A stretch of DNA of 64,000 nt from Artocarpus heterophyllus (lineage: Eukaryota; Streptophyta; Magnoliopsida; Rosales; Moraceae): assembly GCA_025403435.1 (NCBI GenBank), contig CM046337.1, positions 4,905,501-4,969,500 of the forward strand, in the 5' to 3' direction. Shown here piece after piece: positions 21,933 to 33,770 of the stretch. The notes beneath the pieces are model-generated. The model did no database searches, was not told where the DNA came from, and saw nothing but the letters and a program-made list of their open reading frames with translations. Each line of letters opens with the position of its first letter. Within the stretch, counting starts at the first letter, position 1. Made by a program: the position numbers and the translations under genes.

Positions 21933-24900
21933 ATGTCTAATCCAATCATCGCAATTCTCTCAAATGAAAAATTAACCGGAGATAATTTTGTCAAGTGGAA
22001 GAGTAACATGAACATTGTACTAATTTACGAAAGTTACAAGTTTGTCCTGACGGAGGAATGTCCTCCAGAGCCTGCTACAAATGCTCCTCGTAATGTACGG
22101 AAAGCATATGATCGTTGGATCGAGGCGAATAATAAGGCCCTCTGTTTTCTTTTAGCTGGGATGTCTGACGTGCTTAGGATGAAGCACGAAAGCATGGAGA
22201 CCGCTTATGAGATAATGCAGTCTCTGCAAGACATGTTTGGTAAACCTTCTGAAAAGGCACGCCACGAAGCCGTTAAGGCAGTAATGAATGCAAAAATGAA
22301 GGCAGGGATTTCGGTCAGAGAACATGTTCTCAACATGGTTAACTATCTCCATGAGGCCGAGGTCAACGGGGCTATGATAGATGAAGCCACACAGGTGGGG
22401 ATGATTTTAGAAACCCTCTCCCCTGCGTTCCTTCAGTTCAAAAGCAACTATTTCATGAACAAGCTGAAATATAACATGACTGAGTTGCTTAATGAGCTTC
22501 AAACCTTCGAGTCTATTTCCAAAGAAAAGACTAAAGAAGCTGAGGCAAATGTTACAGAAGCTCAACCCTCCTCTTCTGCCCAAAAGAATAAGAAGAGGAA
22601 GGGGACTGAAGGAAGTGGTAAGTCTAAGATTGGAGGGCAACCTAAGAAGAACAAAAGCAACAACAACAAAAAGAGCTCCAACCAAAAGAAGCCTAAAGGA
22701 AAATGTTTCCACTGCGGCGTAGTTGGGCACTGGAAGAGAAACTGCAAGAAGTATCTTCAAGAAATTAAAGAAAAGAAGAACAACGGTAAATCAGATTTAC
22801 TCGTTTTAGAAGCTTGTTTAGTTAAAGATGATACTTCACCTTGGATAATTGATTCAGGGGCAACTAACCATGTTTGTTCTTCTTTGCAGATACTTAGTTC
22901 TTCAAGGGAGCTTACCGACGGGGAACAAACGATGAGAGTGGGAACGGGAGAGGTTGTTTCGGCAAGAGCAGTGGGAGTTGTTAAACTTTATTTTAGAAAT
23001 AAGTTTTTAATTTTAGACAATGTTTATTACATTCCTTGTTTTCGTAGAAATTTGATTTCTGTTTCCAGGTTGTTTGAACAAATGTTTTATGTTTCTTTTA
23101 ATAATAATTATGTTAATATTTCTAGAAATAGTTTGGATATTTGTTCTGCGCATCTGAAAAATGGGCTTTACACCTTAAGGCCCAACGAAAAAGCACTGCT
23201 TAATACCGAAATGTTCAAAGTTGAACAACCTAAACCCAAGAAGCAAAAGATTTCTTCTAATAATGAAACATACCTATGGAACCTTAGATTAGGTCACGTC
23301 AACCTTGACAGAATTAACAGACTGGTAAATGAAGGTCCTTTAAAAGAGCTAAAAGTTAGTTTTCTACCAGTTTGTGAATCTTGTCTTGAAAGTAAAATGA
23401 CTAAGAGGCCTTTCTCTGCAAAAGACGAAAGGGCCAAGGAACCACTTGAGCTAATACATTCAGACGTCTGTGGTCCAATGAATGTACAAGCCCGTGGTGG
23501 TTACGAATATTTCGTCACATTTATTGACGATTATTCAAGGTATGGTTACATATACCTAATGCAAAGGAAATCTGAAACTTTTGGAAAGTTCAAAGAATTC
23601 CAAGCGGAAGCTGAAAAGCAATTAGGAAAGACGGTGAAGAGTCTTCGATCTGATCGAGGAGGAGAATAACTTGATACTGAATTCAAGGATTATATGATAG
23701 AACATGGTATTCTATCACAACTCACCGCACCTGAAACACCACAACAAAATGGTGTTGCAGAGAGAAGAAATAAAACGTTGCTTGATATGGTGAGATCCAT
23801 GCTTAGCTACTCATCATTACCTACTTCATTTTGGGGATATGCACTACAAACTGTAGTATATCTTCTAAACATAGTTCCATCTAAGTCTATTTCAAAAACA
23901 CCTTTAGAGTTATGGAATGGTCGCAAACCTAGTATGCGACATATCCGTATATGGGGGTGTCCAGTACATGTGCTGAAAGGTAAGACTGGGAAGTTGGAAC
24001 CACGTTTTGAAGTATGCTTATTTGTGGGATACCCAAAGGGAACGAGAGGAGGTTTGTTTTATAGTCCACAAGATAAGAAAGTATTTGTATCGACAAATGC
24101 CACTTTTCTCGAGAATGATTATATGACAAACTATAAACCTCGTAGCAAAATTGTACTTGAAGAGTTACTTTCTGATCAGATCAGACCACAACCGACAACT
24201 GTTGTCAAAGGAAAAAATGAGGAGACCACATCTTCCTATCAGAATGTCATACCATCTCGACGTAGTGGGAGGGTTGTTAGACCACCTGCTCGCTACAGGG
24301 AACTTGGAGAAGCAAATGTTGCTATCTCTGATAATGGTGAAGATGATCCATTGACATATTGTGATGCAATGGAAGTTTCTGAGAAGGAAAAATGGCTGGA
24401 GGCTATGAACCTTCAAATGGAGTCCATGTACTCCAATTTAGTCTGGGATCTTGTAGACCTACCTGAAGAGATAAAACCCATAGGGTGCAAATGGATTTAC
24501 AAGAAGAAAAGAGGAGTGGATGGGAAAGTTGAGACTTTCAATGCTAGGCTTGTGGCAAAAGGTTATACCCAAAAGGAGGGAGTTGACTATGAAGAAACTT
24601 TCTCGCCTGTAGCTATGCTTAAATCCATTCAGATTCTTTTATCCATTGCTGCTTGTCTTGATTATGAGATATGGCAAATGGATGTCAAGACTGCCTTTTT
24701 GAATGGCTATCTTGAGGAAAGCATCTATATGGTGCAACCAGAAGGGTTTGTAGTCAAAGGTCAAGAGCAAAAAGTTTGCAAGTTGTAGAGGTCCATCTAT
24801 GGACTCAAGCAAGCTTCAAGATCTTGGAACTTGAGATTTGATGAAGCGATCAAATCTTATGGTTTCGATCAAAATATTGATGAACCTTGTGTTTACAAGT

Positions 24901-25921
24901 ACATCAAAGATAAAACTGTGGTCTTCTTGGTTCTTTATATAGATGATATCCTACTCATTGGGAATGATGTAGGCGTATTATCTGATGTAAAGAAATGGCT
25001 CGCCAACAATTTCCAAATGAAAGATTTAGGAGAAGCTACTTATGTTCTTGGAATCCAACTCATAAGAGATCGCAAGAACAAACTGTTGGCGCTGTCTCAG
25101 GCATCGTATATCGATAAGGTGCTTATCAGATTTTCGATGCAAAACTCCAAGAAAGGTAATTTGCCTACACGTCATGGAGTTTATCTTTCAAAAGAGCAGT
25201 GTCCTAAGACACCTCAAGAGGAAGAAAATATGAGACGGGTACCCTATGCATCTGCAGTAGGAAGTCTAATGTATGCCATGTTGTGTACAAGACCTGACAT
25301 TTGCTATACGGTGGGTATAGTCAGTCGGTATCAATCCAACCCAGGATTAGATCATTGGGTAGCGGTTAAACATATTCTCAAGTATCTTAGGAGAACGAGA
25401 AACTATATGCTAGTTTATTCTGGTGAGAATTTGATTCCCATTGGATACACTGATTCTGATTTTCAATCAGACAAAGACACACGTAAATCTACGTCTGGAT
25501 CAGTGTTTACTTTTGGTAATGGAGCCATAGTTTGGAGAAGCATCAAACAATCTTGTATTGTTGATTCAACTATGGAAGCAGAATATGTGGCTGCTTGTGA
25601 AGTAGCTAAAGAAGCTGTTTGGCTCCGTAAGTTCTTAAATGATTTGGAAGTAGTTCCAGGCATGGATAAACCACTCACATTGTATTGTGACAACAGTGGT
25701 GCAGTGGCAAATTCTAGAGAACCTAGAAGCCACAAAAGAGGAAAGCATATAGAAAGAAAATATCATTTGATTAGAGAGATAGTGCATTGAGGCGATGTGG
25801 AAGTTGTGAAGATAGCGTCGGAAAACAACCTTGCCGACCCTTTCACCAAGACGTTACCTGCAAAAGTTTTGAGGGACACTTGGAAGGCTTAGGTCTTAGA
25901 GACATGTCTCACCTGCTTTAG
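21933..25921 (+). pseudogene. Copia family A gag-pol, three stops and a frameshift
   Basis: The gag start is taken as the ATG at 21933 (MSNPIIAILSNEK); the open frame extends 30 bases further but into leader. In order: gag; zinc knuckle CX2CX4HX4C (22704-22745); protease DSGAT (22851); gag-pre-integrase LWNLRLGH; integrase with IHSDVCGP and SDRGGE; reverse transcriptase with YIDD (24936-24947); RNase H with DSDF and CDNSGA. All in one frame except TAA 23667-23669, TAG 24786-24788, TGA 25788-25790, and a one-base loss near 25868 that moves the C-terminal GLRDMSHLL into another frame. Family activity: reverse transcription and integration of the element RNA in virus-like particles. Confidence 0.93.
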
Positions 25922-25935
25922 GGCAAGTGAGAGAT
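25921..25935 (+). other. Polypurine tract of Copia family A
   Basis: The purine-rich stretch GGGCAAGTGAGAGAT sits directly before the right LTR, where plus-strand priming takes place. Confidence 0.7.
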
Positions 25936-27404
25936 TGTTGGGCTTGATGCCCTAAAAGCTGTGACATTGTACATATTGTTAATAAATAAATAAAATAACA
26001 TTTATTATTATTTTGGTTGATTATATGTATTATGAATACATTTATAAACATCAAGAAAATTCCATGATTATTTATGTGACTATAAATTTAGCATATAAAT
26101 GTTATTTGCTTAGGGATAAAATTTATAGATAATAATCTAAATAGTCCGTAATAATTAATTAAAGTTTGGGATCTTTAATTAAAAATTACAAGTATAGTCC
26201 AATCTCATCTAAAATGAAATAGTCATTATCCGGACTATTAATGTAGAGACATTGGGTTGGAGGTACTTTATATAATGAGATTATATAGGACTGGACCAGA
26301 TAAATTATAAATTTCTAATAATCATCCGTTACAAATAGAGTATTCAAATTTATCACTATGATGATCATATATTTGACAGTCTTAATCCTGAGTATTTATT
26401 AGACTCCTATTTATTACATTATGTTTTTTGACTTGCATGGTGAGATTTGTCTAAGCACAGATTATAACTTAGCATCTTGGAAACATAAAGTAATAAATGG
26501 CTGGGAATAATATTATACAGATATGGAATCCATTCCTTCCCTATGAAAGTTAGAAAAATAGTTCTCTTGAGTGATAATTCAAGGTTTGAACAGTAGAGCG
26601 CTCGTTCATAATAAGATTATGAATTAATTGTTCATTAGAGAATTATTAGAACTCAATGATAAAGATGTAATAAGAGAGGTGAACGGAAATTGAACCTAGC
26701 TCTTATTATGAACTATTTATAGAGGACTGACTTATATGTAATGATTATATCAATGGACTACTCGTTAATTTTCTTTGAGTAATTTCACTGTAATCTCAAG
26801 AGTTCAGTTTCAGGTTTTTAGTGGAGTAACACTGAAACTAATAAATTTGGCACATTAATTAAAGAGTTTGATTAAATGTCAAATTTATTGGAGCTTGGGT
26901 TATAGGTCCATAGGTCCCCAATACCACCTCTGTAACACTATATTGGATTTTTGTATAGAATGAATTATACATGTTTAATTCAGAATTTTTGAATTCTGAA
27001 TTGATTTTTTCACACTTGAATTATTAACGTGACCCAGAAAAATGTTCTCTGTGACACATAATGTAATGTGATAAATGTTATCACATTTAACTGAGCATTA
27101 GTTAATTAATTGATTATTGTTAAAATCTATTCTTAAATAAATGTGATTTATTTTTGAATTGAGATTTATATATATATATGGTTTTGAACCAAATCTTTTT
27201 ATATACAGATATAAGATTTTATAATATATTAATATATATATATATATATATATATTAATATAATATAAATAAATTAAAAAAAAAGGGGGGGAAGGAAACG
27301 TGAAAGTCACGTTTCCTCTTTATATATATATATATAAATAAGGAACCGAATCTGATTCGGTTCCCGAAAAAAAAAAAAGAGACAACGTTTACAATCCATG
27401 AACG

Positions 27405-27463
<59 letters not shown>

Positions 27464-27955
27464 AATCTCACAAAAAGGGATTCGGGAAACAAAGAAAGAA
27501 GAAAACGGAAAAGAAAAGAAGAAAAAAGAAAGGAAAAGAAAAAGGAAAGTAAAATTACTAATGGTTCAGTTATAAAAAGGGAGAGATAACAGTTATTTCA
27601 GTAATTTTTATTCACATAATTTTTAGAGAGAAAAACTGAGAGTTCTTCTCTAAAGAAAAAGGTCTGCTATCTCATGTGTTGAGTACATAGCAGATTCAGA
27701 AAAGTGTGAGGAAAATTCATTCTTACAGTTTGACGCCCACTCGTCTTTCCATTGGTGTGGAGGCCTGGTTTGGAAGATCGTGGTGTCAAAGAGGAAAGCT
27801 AGGATACCCTGATAGTCTTCAAAATGTTAGTAAAAATTCATAAAGTTTTCTGTAATTAAAATTATATATCTATTCCCGATGAATAAAGTTTTCAGAAAAT
27901 TTTTGTTTGTCAACGATCCATTCCTTCCGCTGCGTTTCATGTTTTAATTCCAACA
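25936..27955 (+). repeat. 3' LTR of Copia family A
   Basis: 2020 bp, near-identical to 18345-20349; length differs mainly in TA and A tracts. Two hairpins are longer here: AGGAAACGTGA/TCACGTTTCCT (27293-27317) and GGAACCGAATC/GATTCGGTTCC (27342-27364). Confidence 0.93.
27408..27460. repeat. (TA)n microsatellite in 3' LTR
   Basis: About 26 TA units, expanded relative to the 5' LTR. A second, shorter TA tract at 27233-27254 is also longer than its 5' counterpart. Confidence 0.9.
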
Positions 27956-27960
27956 AAATC
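27956..27960. repeat. Target-site duplication AAATC, right copy
   Basis: Matches 18340-18344. The bases that follow (atgtctatatttagttgg) resume the TNL intron 4 sequence seen at 2711-2735 of TNL1. Confidence 0.92.
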
Positions 27961-28039
27961 ATGTCTATATTTAGTTGGTTGTACTGATCTGTGATGTAAG
28001 GGAAAAAAAACAGAAACAAAAACAAAAGGCAAAGAAAAG

Positions 28040-28664
28040 AGACAAATAGGAATGTTGCAATTGCTTCGCGCAAAATTTTAAATTGTGCATGTTCCATGAC
28101 CTTTGTACGTGCATTCTCGTCGAAATCTAGGCAATTCATAAATGAGACTCTCATAAGAAGGCGTATAGTCATTTGACGCTTGCGTGGGAGACATAATTCT
28201 TTTAGGTTCTGTCTTAAGCCTTCTGTTGTTTCCCAAGTCAACAAATTTAGGAGTTGAGAGACCCTGAAATTATTGTGAAGGCATTTCCTCTATTGCTGTT
28301 CCTTTCATATACAGATAAGTTATGTTCATTGGAAGTGATGGAATATTGTCAAGAGATAAGCAGCCTTCGAGAACAAGAAATGTCAGGGACTGTAGTGGAT
28401 GCATGTTGCTTGAGAGAGCCTTGAGGGCTTTGCAGCTTTCAAGACTCAAAAACTCCAAATTGTTGAGAGTGCCTGTTGAGAAGGAAAACTCCTCTATTCT
28501 AGTATTACCTAAATTCAATTCTCGTACGGCTGGTGCAATCACTGTGAGATTTTTGAGGTTCCAGTTGCCGCTGAGATTAAGACTAGTGATCTTGCTGAAA
28601 TACTGAAGATATGAAGGAACTTGTACCAAACTTGTGCAGCCTTCAAAATTCACACTTTCGGGAG
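28040..28664 (-). pseudogene. TNL3 exon 4, LRR fragment
   Basis: It aligns with TNL2 exon 4: VPSYLQYFSKITSLNLSGN, GTLNNLEFLSLESCKALKAL, LVLEGCLSLDNIPSLPM, then after a frame change FMNCLDFDENARTKVMEHAQ. The upstream boundary at about 28664 is a breakpoint and not a splice site. Confidence 0.85.
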
Positions 28665-28839
28665 GAAAAAACAAGAGGAACGAGGGAGTATTTCCAGCGT
28701 GAGCCTTGGTTTCCCGAATTCATTTGAGCGGCACTACTTAAAAGAAGAAGAAGAGGATGGGCCCCACTATGGCAATGAAGGGCTTTGTTTCCTTTCACGT
28801 ATGAAAGAAGTGCACGACTTCCCTAAGTTCATCCAACAA

Positions 28840-29335
28840 AAGGGGCCATGTAAAAAACAAAGAAAATAAGGGGCAAAAGAGGGAAAAAAAAGGGTTAACG
28901 GAGAGCTGCTTTTAGGCTCTTAGCATACATAGTAGACTAGCAAGGCTGCACGTGCAAGGCACGTGCTTGCTTGATGATTGTGTTTTGTGAATTTAATGAC
29001 CGACATCAACGTTAAATAAAAGTTCAAATTCTTTTTGTAACAACGAGTCTAAGAGAGTTTTGATATAGAAAACAAACAACCATAATTGTAATAAAGTATG
29101 AAAAATGAAGAATACAAAGATTTAATCTCAAATTTCTTATAGTGAATCATCAAATAAATATAAACATTGATGCTTGCATTTTCAATATATACAATTTGTA
29201 CATCATAAAAAATTATGTAAATGATGATGGCTGCAATTTTGTAGCAGCTAATGTAGCTAGTTTTGAAGATCTAATACATACAATGTATATATACAACAAA
29301 ATGATCATGGCTGCATTTTTGTAGTAGCTACCTCT
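28840..29335 (+). repeat. Diverged direct repeat, copy 1
   Basis: It aligns in the same orientation with 31448-31822: agaggNaaaaNagggaaaaaaa, ggttaacg, ttttaggctctta, cgtgcaaggcacgtgc, actaatgtagctag-like and gatcatggNtgcatttttg blocks. Weaker similarity extends left to about 28690. It contains two CACGTG motifs close together. The type of repeat is unknown. Confidence 0.7.
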
Positions 29336-29959
29336 AACATACATATCTCTAGGATCCAATGCCTATGATCTATCTCAAATATAAACAATACACATAAGCA
29401 ATTAATTTTCATTATAAAAAACATATTTCATTTATGTAAAAAGTGTTAGAGAAAGTAAGAAGTACGAAGTACGAAAAAAGACTAACCTCTTGTAGCAGAT
29501 TTAGTATTGTGTTTATTTTCACCATGTTTTTGTTCTCAAAAATTGTGATATATGACAAAGATGCGCGCTTTGCTCTTTAAGTAGCAATAAATTTTAGATG
29601 TCTTTGATTTCCTGTTAGCCAATTAGTAAATGAGCAAGTCAATTTTATGTCGTAATAAGGAATCAAAAATTAATTTGATAGTAACTGGAAGCAGAATGGA
29701 CAGGGGGCAGGTTTGAGCAACTGAATTCAATAAAATAACAGAGGTTGAAGGCACTCCATCATACCCAGAGTTATCCGAAAAGGATTGCCAAAGCCTTCCA
29801 AGGTAAAGATCAAACATGTGCAACAAGGGGATCTGGTGTTTTACTCTCTTCTTCTTCCACTTCTTCTGTTTTACAGCAACAAAAAAATCAACACCTCCTT
29901 TCAAGAAGTCAGAGAAAAGGCAAAGAATAAAAAAAAAAAAAAAACCAAAATTTCACGTG
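29336..29959. other. Spacer inside the repeat pair
   Basis: No gene is recognised. The 93-codon minus-strand frame at 29623-29904 does not match what should follow the chloroplast-type fragment to its right and looks like intron or degenerate sequence. Confidence 0.5.
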
Positions 29960-30430
29960 CAAAATTAGGATTTATCAAATGCGGGGTCAGCAACAAGGAC
30001 TATAGTTCTATCATCCACTTGCCAAAAGTCTCTTACAGCCAATCCTGCAAAGAAAGATTTTTGATTGTTTCCTACTTTCGAAAGAGTCTTCTTTTTAAAT
30101 TCGAAGTAACCATATAAAGGCGAATAATTGAGGTAAGGTACTATTAGGACTCAATGTCTAACCTCAGATTTCAATCAAAGTTCCGTTAAATAGTTGTACT
30201 ATTGTAAATGAATGATACAATTATGATGCTATATGACGATTTAGAACTGTCTGTTTCTGAACGACCTTTTTTTTGGAATTCCATCGCAGAATAAAGCATA
30301 ATGCTAGTCTTACAATAAGTTGACCTTGAATGTCAGGGTAATTTCGGGCCAAAACTCTAAACTTCAATCCAGTATTCTTTTCAATATTAGCTATCTCTTC
30401 TGCAAGTCTTTTCTCCCGAAGATGAACCAA
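29960..30430 (-). pseudogene. Two-exon fragment of a chloroplast-type (TPM-like) protein gene
   Basis: The minus strand at 30425-30330 reads EKRLAEEIANIEKNTGLKFR then VLARNYPDIQG before a GT. After an intron, TTTGCAG (about 30046-30052) leads to GLAVRDFWQVDDRTIVLVAD at 30045-29975. From memory, a plant plastid/thylakoid protein with a TPM-like domain has these two segments contiguous; I cannot name the protein with certainty. The reading frame fails straight after ADPAF. N-terminal and C-terminal parts were not found. It may be a captured or degenerated gene. Confidence 0.5.
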
Positions 30431-31447
30431 AAAAAGTTCCCAAGAAAGTCAGCTTTTTTTTTTTTTTTTTTTCCTTTTACGCCCAAGTTTTATATATTGC
30501 CCCCAAATCAGAAGGAAAAGTCTATTTTATCATGAAGAAAAAAAGGAACAAAAGCACAATATTACACCCTCCCAAGTTTCTCCTATGCACATTACAATTA
30601 AGAAGAAACAAAATGGGGAACCAAATTTATCAACTAACGGAATTGAAACCGTTAATACAACTTAAATGCAATGAATGACCAAGTCTCGCAGCAATTCAAA
30701 CCAAAAACTTCTTTTATTTTAAGTAAAAAACTTCAACTTTTTCCACACCGGTGATCTCCACCAAAAATAAAAAAGTTACGTGTGTGTATATATATTGGAA
30801 AAAAAAGAAGAAATAAACTTTGTTTTGCTGCTATGATTATAATTGAAAAATTATCACTGCCCTACTGACCTATGCAATTAACCTTATCCACTATTTTTCT
30901 TAAAAATCAAAACACAGCAATGAGGCCCCTCTATTTATTAAAAAAAAAAAAAAAAAAAAGCAACGAAAAAAGGTTTTTCCCTTTTTTTTAGCCGCGACCC
31001 ACATTAAGAAATAAATGAATGCTAAATTATCAATAACGTTGGCGTACAAAACCAAAAAATAAAAGATGATGCAAGGAAAACGACCTGGTCATCGGAGAGG
31101 AATCCAGCACTCCAAAAGACAGCTCTTTTCTTTTTTAAACTGTGTTTTCACTTCAAAGGCAACAGAGACGACAAAAAAAAAAATTCAACAACAGAATGGA
31201 AGTTAATTGCCTGGAAGAAAGATAAGAGAAATCCTGAGGAGCGAGAGGCCTGAGAAACCGCAGTCCAAGGAGAGAGATGCAAGCTCCTCAACTGAAGCGG
31301 CGGCACCGCTTAAAGGATTTTTTTTTTCGTTTTCTTTGTTTTTGGGAAAAAGCTATTTGGTAATTTCAAGAAAAGAAAAAAAAAAAGCCATTTGCCAGTG
31401 AATGTGGGAAGCACACGTGACTTGACCCTTTTTTCATCGTCCAAAAG
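30431..31447. other. Spacer, A/T-run rich
   Basis: It contains long A and T runs (30452-30471, 30940-30959) and no convincing gene. The 64-codon frame at 31207-31401 overlaps the weakly repeated zone that also precedes repeat copy 1 and is not conserved as protein. Confidence 0.55.
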
Positions 31448-31558
31448 TGGCCATGCAAATAACAAAGAAAATTAGAGGCAAAAAAGGGAAAAAAAGGTTA
31501 ACGAAGAACTCCTTTTGGGCTAAAAAAAAGTTAATGAAGAGCTGGTTTTAGGCTCTTA

Positions 31559-31610
<52 letters not shown>

Positions 31611-31822
31611 GAGATAGACTGGTGAAGCTGTGCTCGTGCAAGGCACGTGCGTTAGTCTGCATTGATGTTCTTGATGGTCATATTTCGTGGTTACTAATTT
31701 ACATAATGATATGGCTGCATTTCGCAACTAATGTAGCTAGTATTTAAGATTCAATATAATGCAAATACACTTAAAAAAAAAAAAAGCATGATCATGGTTG
31801 CATTTTTGCAGTGGCTGGTAAG
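31448..31822 (+). repeat. Diverged direct repeat, copy 2
   Basis: Partner of 28840-29335, about 2.6 kb away. It contains an internal (TA)n at 31563-31609 that copy 1 lacks and a duplicated gttaaNgaagagct block. Shared cgtgcaaggcacgtgc at about 31633. Confidence 0.7.
31563..31609. repeat. (TA)n microsatellite
   Basis: About 23 TA units within repeat copy 2. Confidence 0.9.
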
Positions 31823-33480
31823 CAACAAGATAATTACCTATGACAACAAAAGAGTTTAAAGAGTCTTTTTTTTTCCATTATTTACACCATGAAAGCGATG
31901 CGGTTATGTATGAGGTGCTGTATTTACAAGTTGCCTCAGGAGAGTCAGGTTGAGGAAGCAATGCCTGTTTTTTTGGCTTTTTACAGCTGCTTCTACATGT
32001 CCACTGCAACAGATACAACTTTTAAAAGTTTTTGCTTAGATTTTTAGTAACGTAAAGTATGATTATGTTTTTCTTTTTTTTTTTTTTTCCACAAAAGCTG
32101 AAACGACAAAAGCAATACTACTAATAGCAAACAAAAACAGAGTTTACAGAAGGCAATTCATTATTGATTTTTTCTATGGGCAGTAAATAATCGGTTGTAT
32201 CAACAAAATATGAAATCCTCCTAATCTAACATTGCAAAACCCCTAACCGTAATCCGATTTTATTCCACTCACTCATGACTTCCGGCTAGCTAAGAGAGCT
32301 TCTCTAAGGGATTAACCCGGTCCACAAAGTCTATTCAGCTAAATCACAGATATAGTTAAAATAGATTAACTACCTGTCTTTAGGTTAGCATGAGCTCTAG
32401 CCATTGTTGGCCTCATAGCTAATGCTATAGCCTATCAGCTGCCAAAGGATCAATTTGAATAATCTCGTTGAACTGTATTTTAATCATTTTCGTTAGAATA
32501 AATACGCAGAAAACAAAACGATTAAAATGTATCTTTTCTCTAAATTCCATAGTTCTGGAAATGATGCAGTATCTGTTCAAAAGACAGCAAGAAAGTCAAA
32601 AAAGAGCAGTTAATCAAAACATAACCCTCGTAGCTCTATTTATCATAGCTAGATCTGAACCTTAACAAACTAAGGCAACAGGGAAATGCCTAAAGATAAT
32701 GTCAGTTGTAGCATCATAATCATAGAGATAACTATTGGAAAAAAGTCACATTTATGATTATTTTAAATTCCTAACAGGTTGCGCAAAGTTGAAAGATCAC
32801 TCAGGAAAGAAATTCAGGATCTCCAACCCTTGTCCTGGTAACAAATGGATCAATGAGATAATCAACAACCTTGAGCAAAAATAAGACACTGACAAAGAGA
32901 ATAGCATCAATTATGCTGTGAGAAAAAGCATAAACACCATCAGCTTTCAATTATTTTATCAAGTTATGTGCATAATCAAGTCATTTTGAGACATCAACAA
33001 CTTCACTCTAGCTGAGATAAGAAGGAAGCATTATAATAAGCAAGTGCAACATACAATTCTTTAAAAGCTTAAAAACTTTATGGTTACTGATTATCACCTT
33101 TCTTGGGTATGATCATCAAAAACTTTTGTGTTACTTTCTTCCACAACTTTTATGGATCTTACGGGGGCAAGTGCCCCTAACTCCAGAATAAAGGACACAG
33201 TACAATTTTTTTTTTTTTTAAAATCAAATTTTGGATATTTGTTCTTTTCATTGTTTGTCAAAGAGGTAGGAAATCTATTACTCAACTTTTGTAAGGTTTT
33301 ATTTAATTCAATTTTATTTTTTATTTGGGAAGATAAATTATGTTATTTTATTTGATATTATTATATGAACATCACATGAATAAACTGGTGTGGACTCATC
33401 TTGTATTTATATAGCAAAGTCATATTGATTCGACATATTTTAACATAATTTTGAGAAACATGGTTAGATAATATGGACTA
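31823..33480. other. Gene-free spacer
   Basis: AT-rich, with no family recognised in either strand. The longest frames (65-75 codons near 32468 and 33128) have no features of real genes. Confidence 0.55.
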
Positions 33481-33770
33481 TATATATATCGACGAAAATA
33501 TGCAAGGAAGGTGAGGCGTCAAGAGGGTGGTGATTACATCCTTGGGCATATATACCTTACAAGATAAATAGCAGTGAGACGATGGCATTCTCTTAGGTTA
33601 AAAGCCCCTCAGGGTTAAATAATACAAACTCTATACATATCGGTGAAGATATAAGAGGATGTGAGGCATGAAGAGGGCGATTGTTACGTCATTAGGTACG
33701 TATACCCTAAAAGGTAAATAGCATGAAGGCGATAGTGCTCTCGTGGGATGAAAGTCCCTAAGGGTTTTTA
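33481..33770. repeat. Two diverged tandem units of about 150 bp
   Basis: Unit 1 (33481-33616) and unit 2 (33631-33768) share tatcgNNgaaNata, aagagggNg, a ttacNtcNttgggcata-like block, a gNtaaatagca block, gatggcNttctct-like sequence and agtcccNNagggtt. Divergence is high, so the duplication is old. The units are non-coding. Confidence 0.7.

Larger units (their letters stand above)
18345..27955 (+). mobile_element. Complete Copia LTR retrotransposon, family A
   Basis: A 9611-bp element with 2.0-kb LTRs, initiator-Met-type primer-binding site, 1.6-kb leader, one gag-pol frame and polypurine tract, flanked by a perfect 5-bp target duplication. Protease, integrase, reverse transcriptase and RNase H follow in the Copia order. 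gag-pol is broken by three in-frame stops and one frameshift, so this copy is not autonomous. LTR differences are few (about 18 substitutions in the first kb by eye, mostly transitions), so insertion is fairly recent. It lies antisense to TNL3, inside its fourth intron. Confidence 0.95.
17533..28664 (-). pseudogene. TNL3, partial TNL pseudogene split by a Copia element
   Basis: Only the last two exons remain: LRR exon 4 at about 28040-28664 and C-JID exon 5 at 17533-18321. They are parted by the Copia element at 18345-27955, which sits in intron 4. Upstream, homology to TNL2 stops abruptly at about 28664 in the middle of the exon (after the segment reading ESVNFEGC) and is replaced by unrelated sequence, so TIR and NB-ARC exons are absent. 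Three in-frame stops in exon 5 also argue against function. Confidence 0.88.

Noticed and set aside
22407..22760. Minus-strand frames within Copia A gag
   Set aside because: Shadows of the gag frame, whose zinc knuckle and Lys-rich linker explain the composition.
28960..28985. CACGTG motifs near gcacgtgcaaggcacgtgc as a G-box promoter
   Set aside because: They lie in a dispersed repeat and no gene follows; kept only as part of the repeat description.
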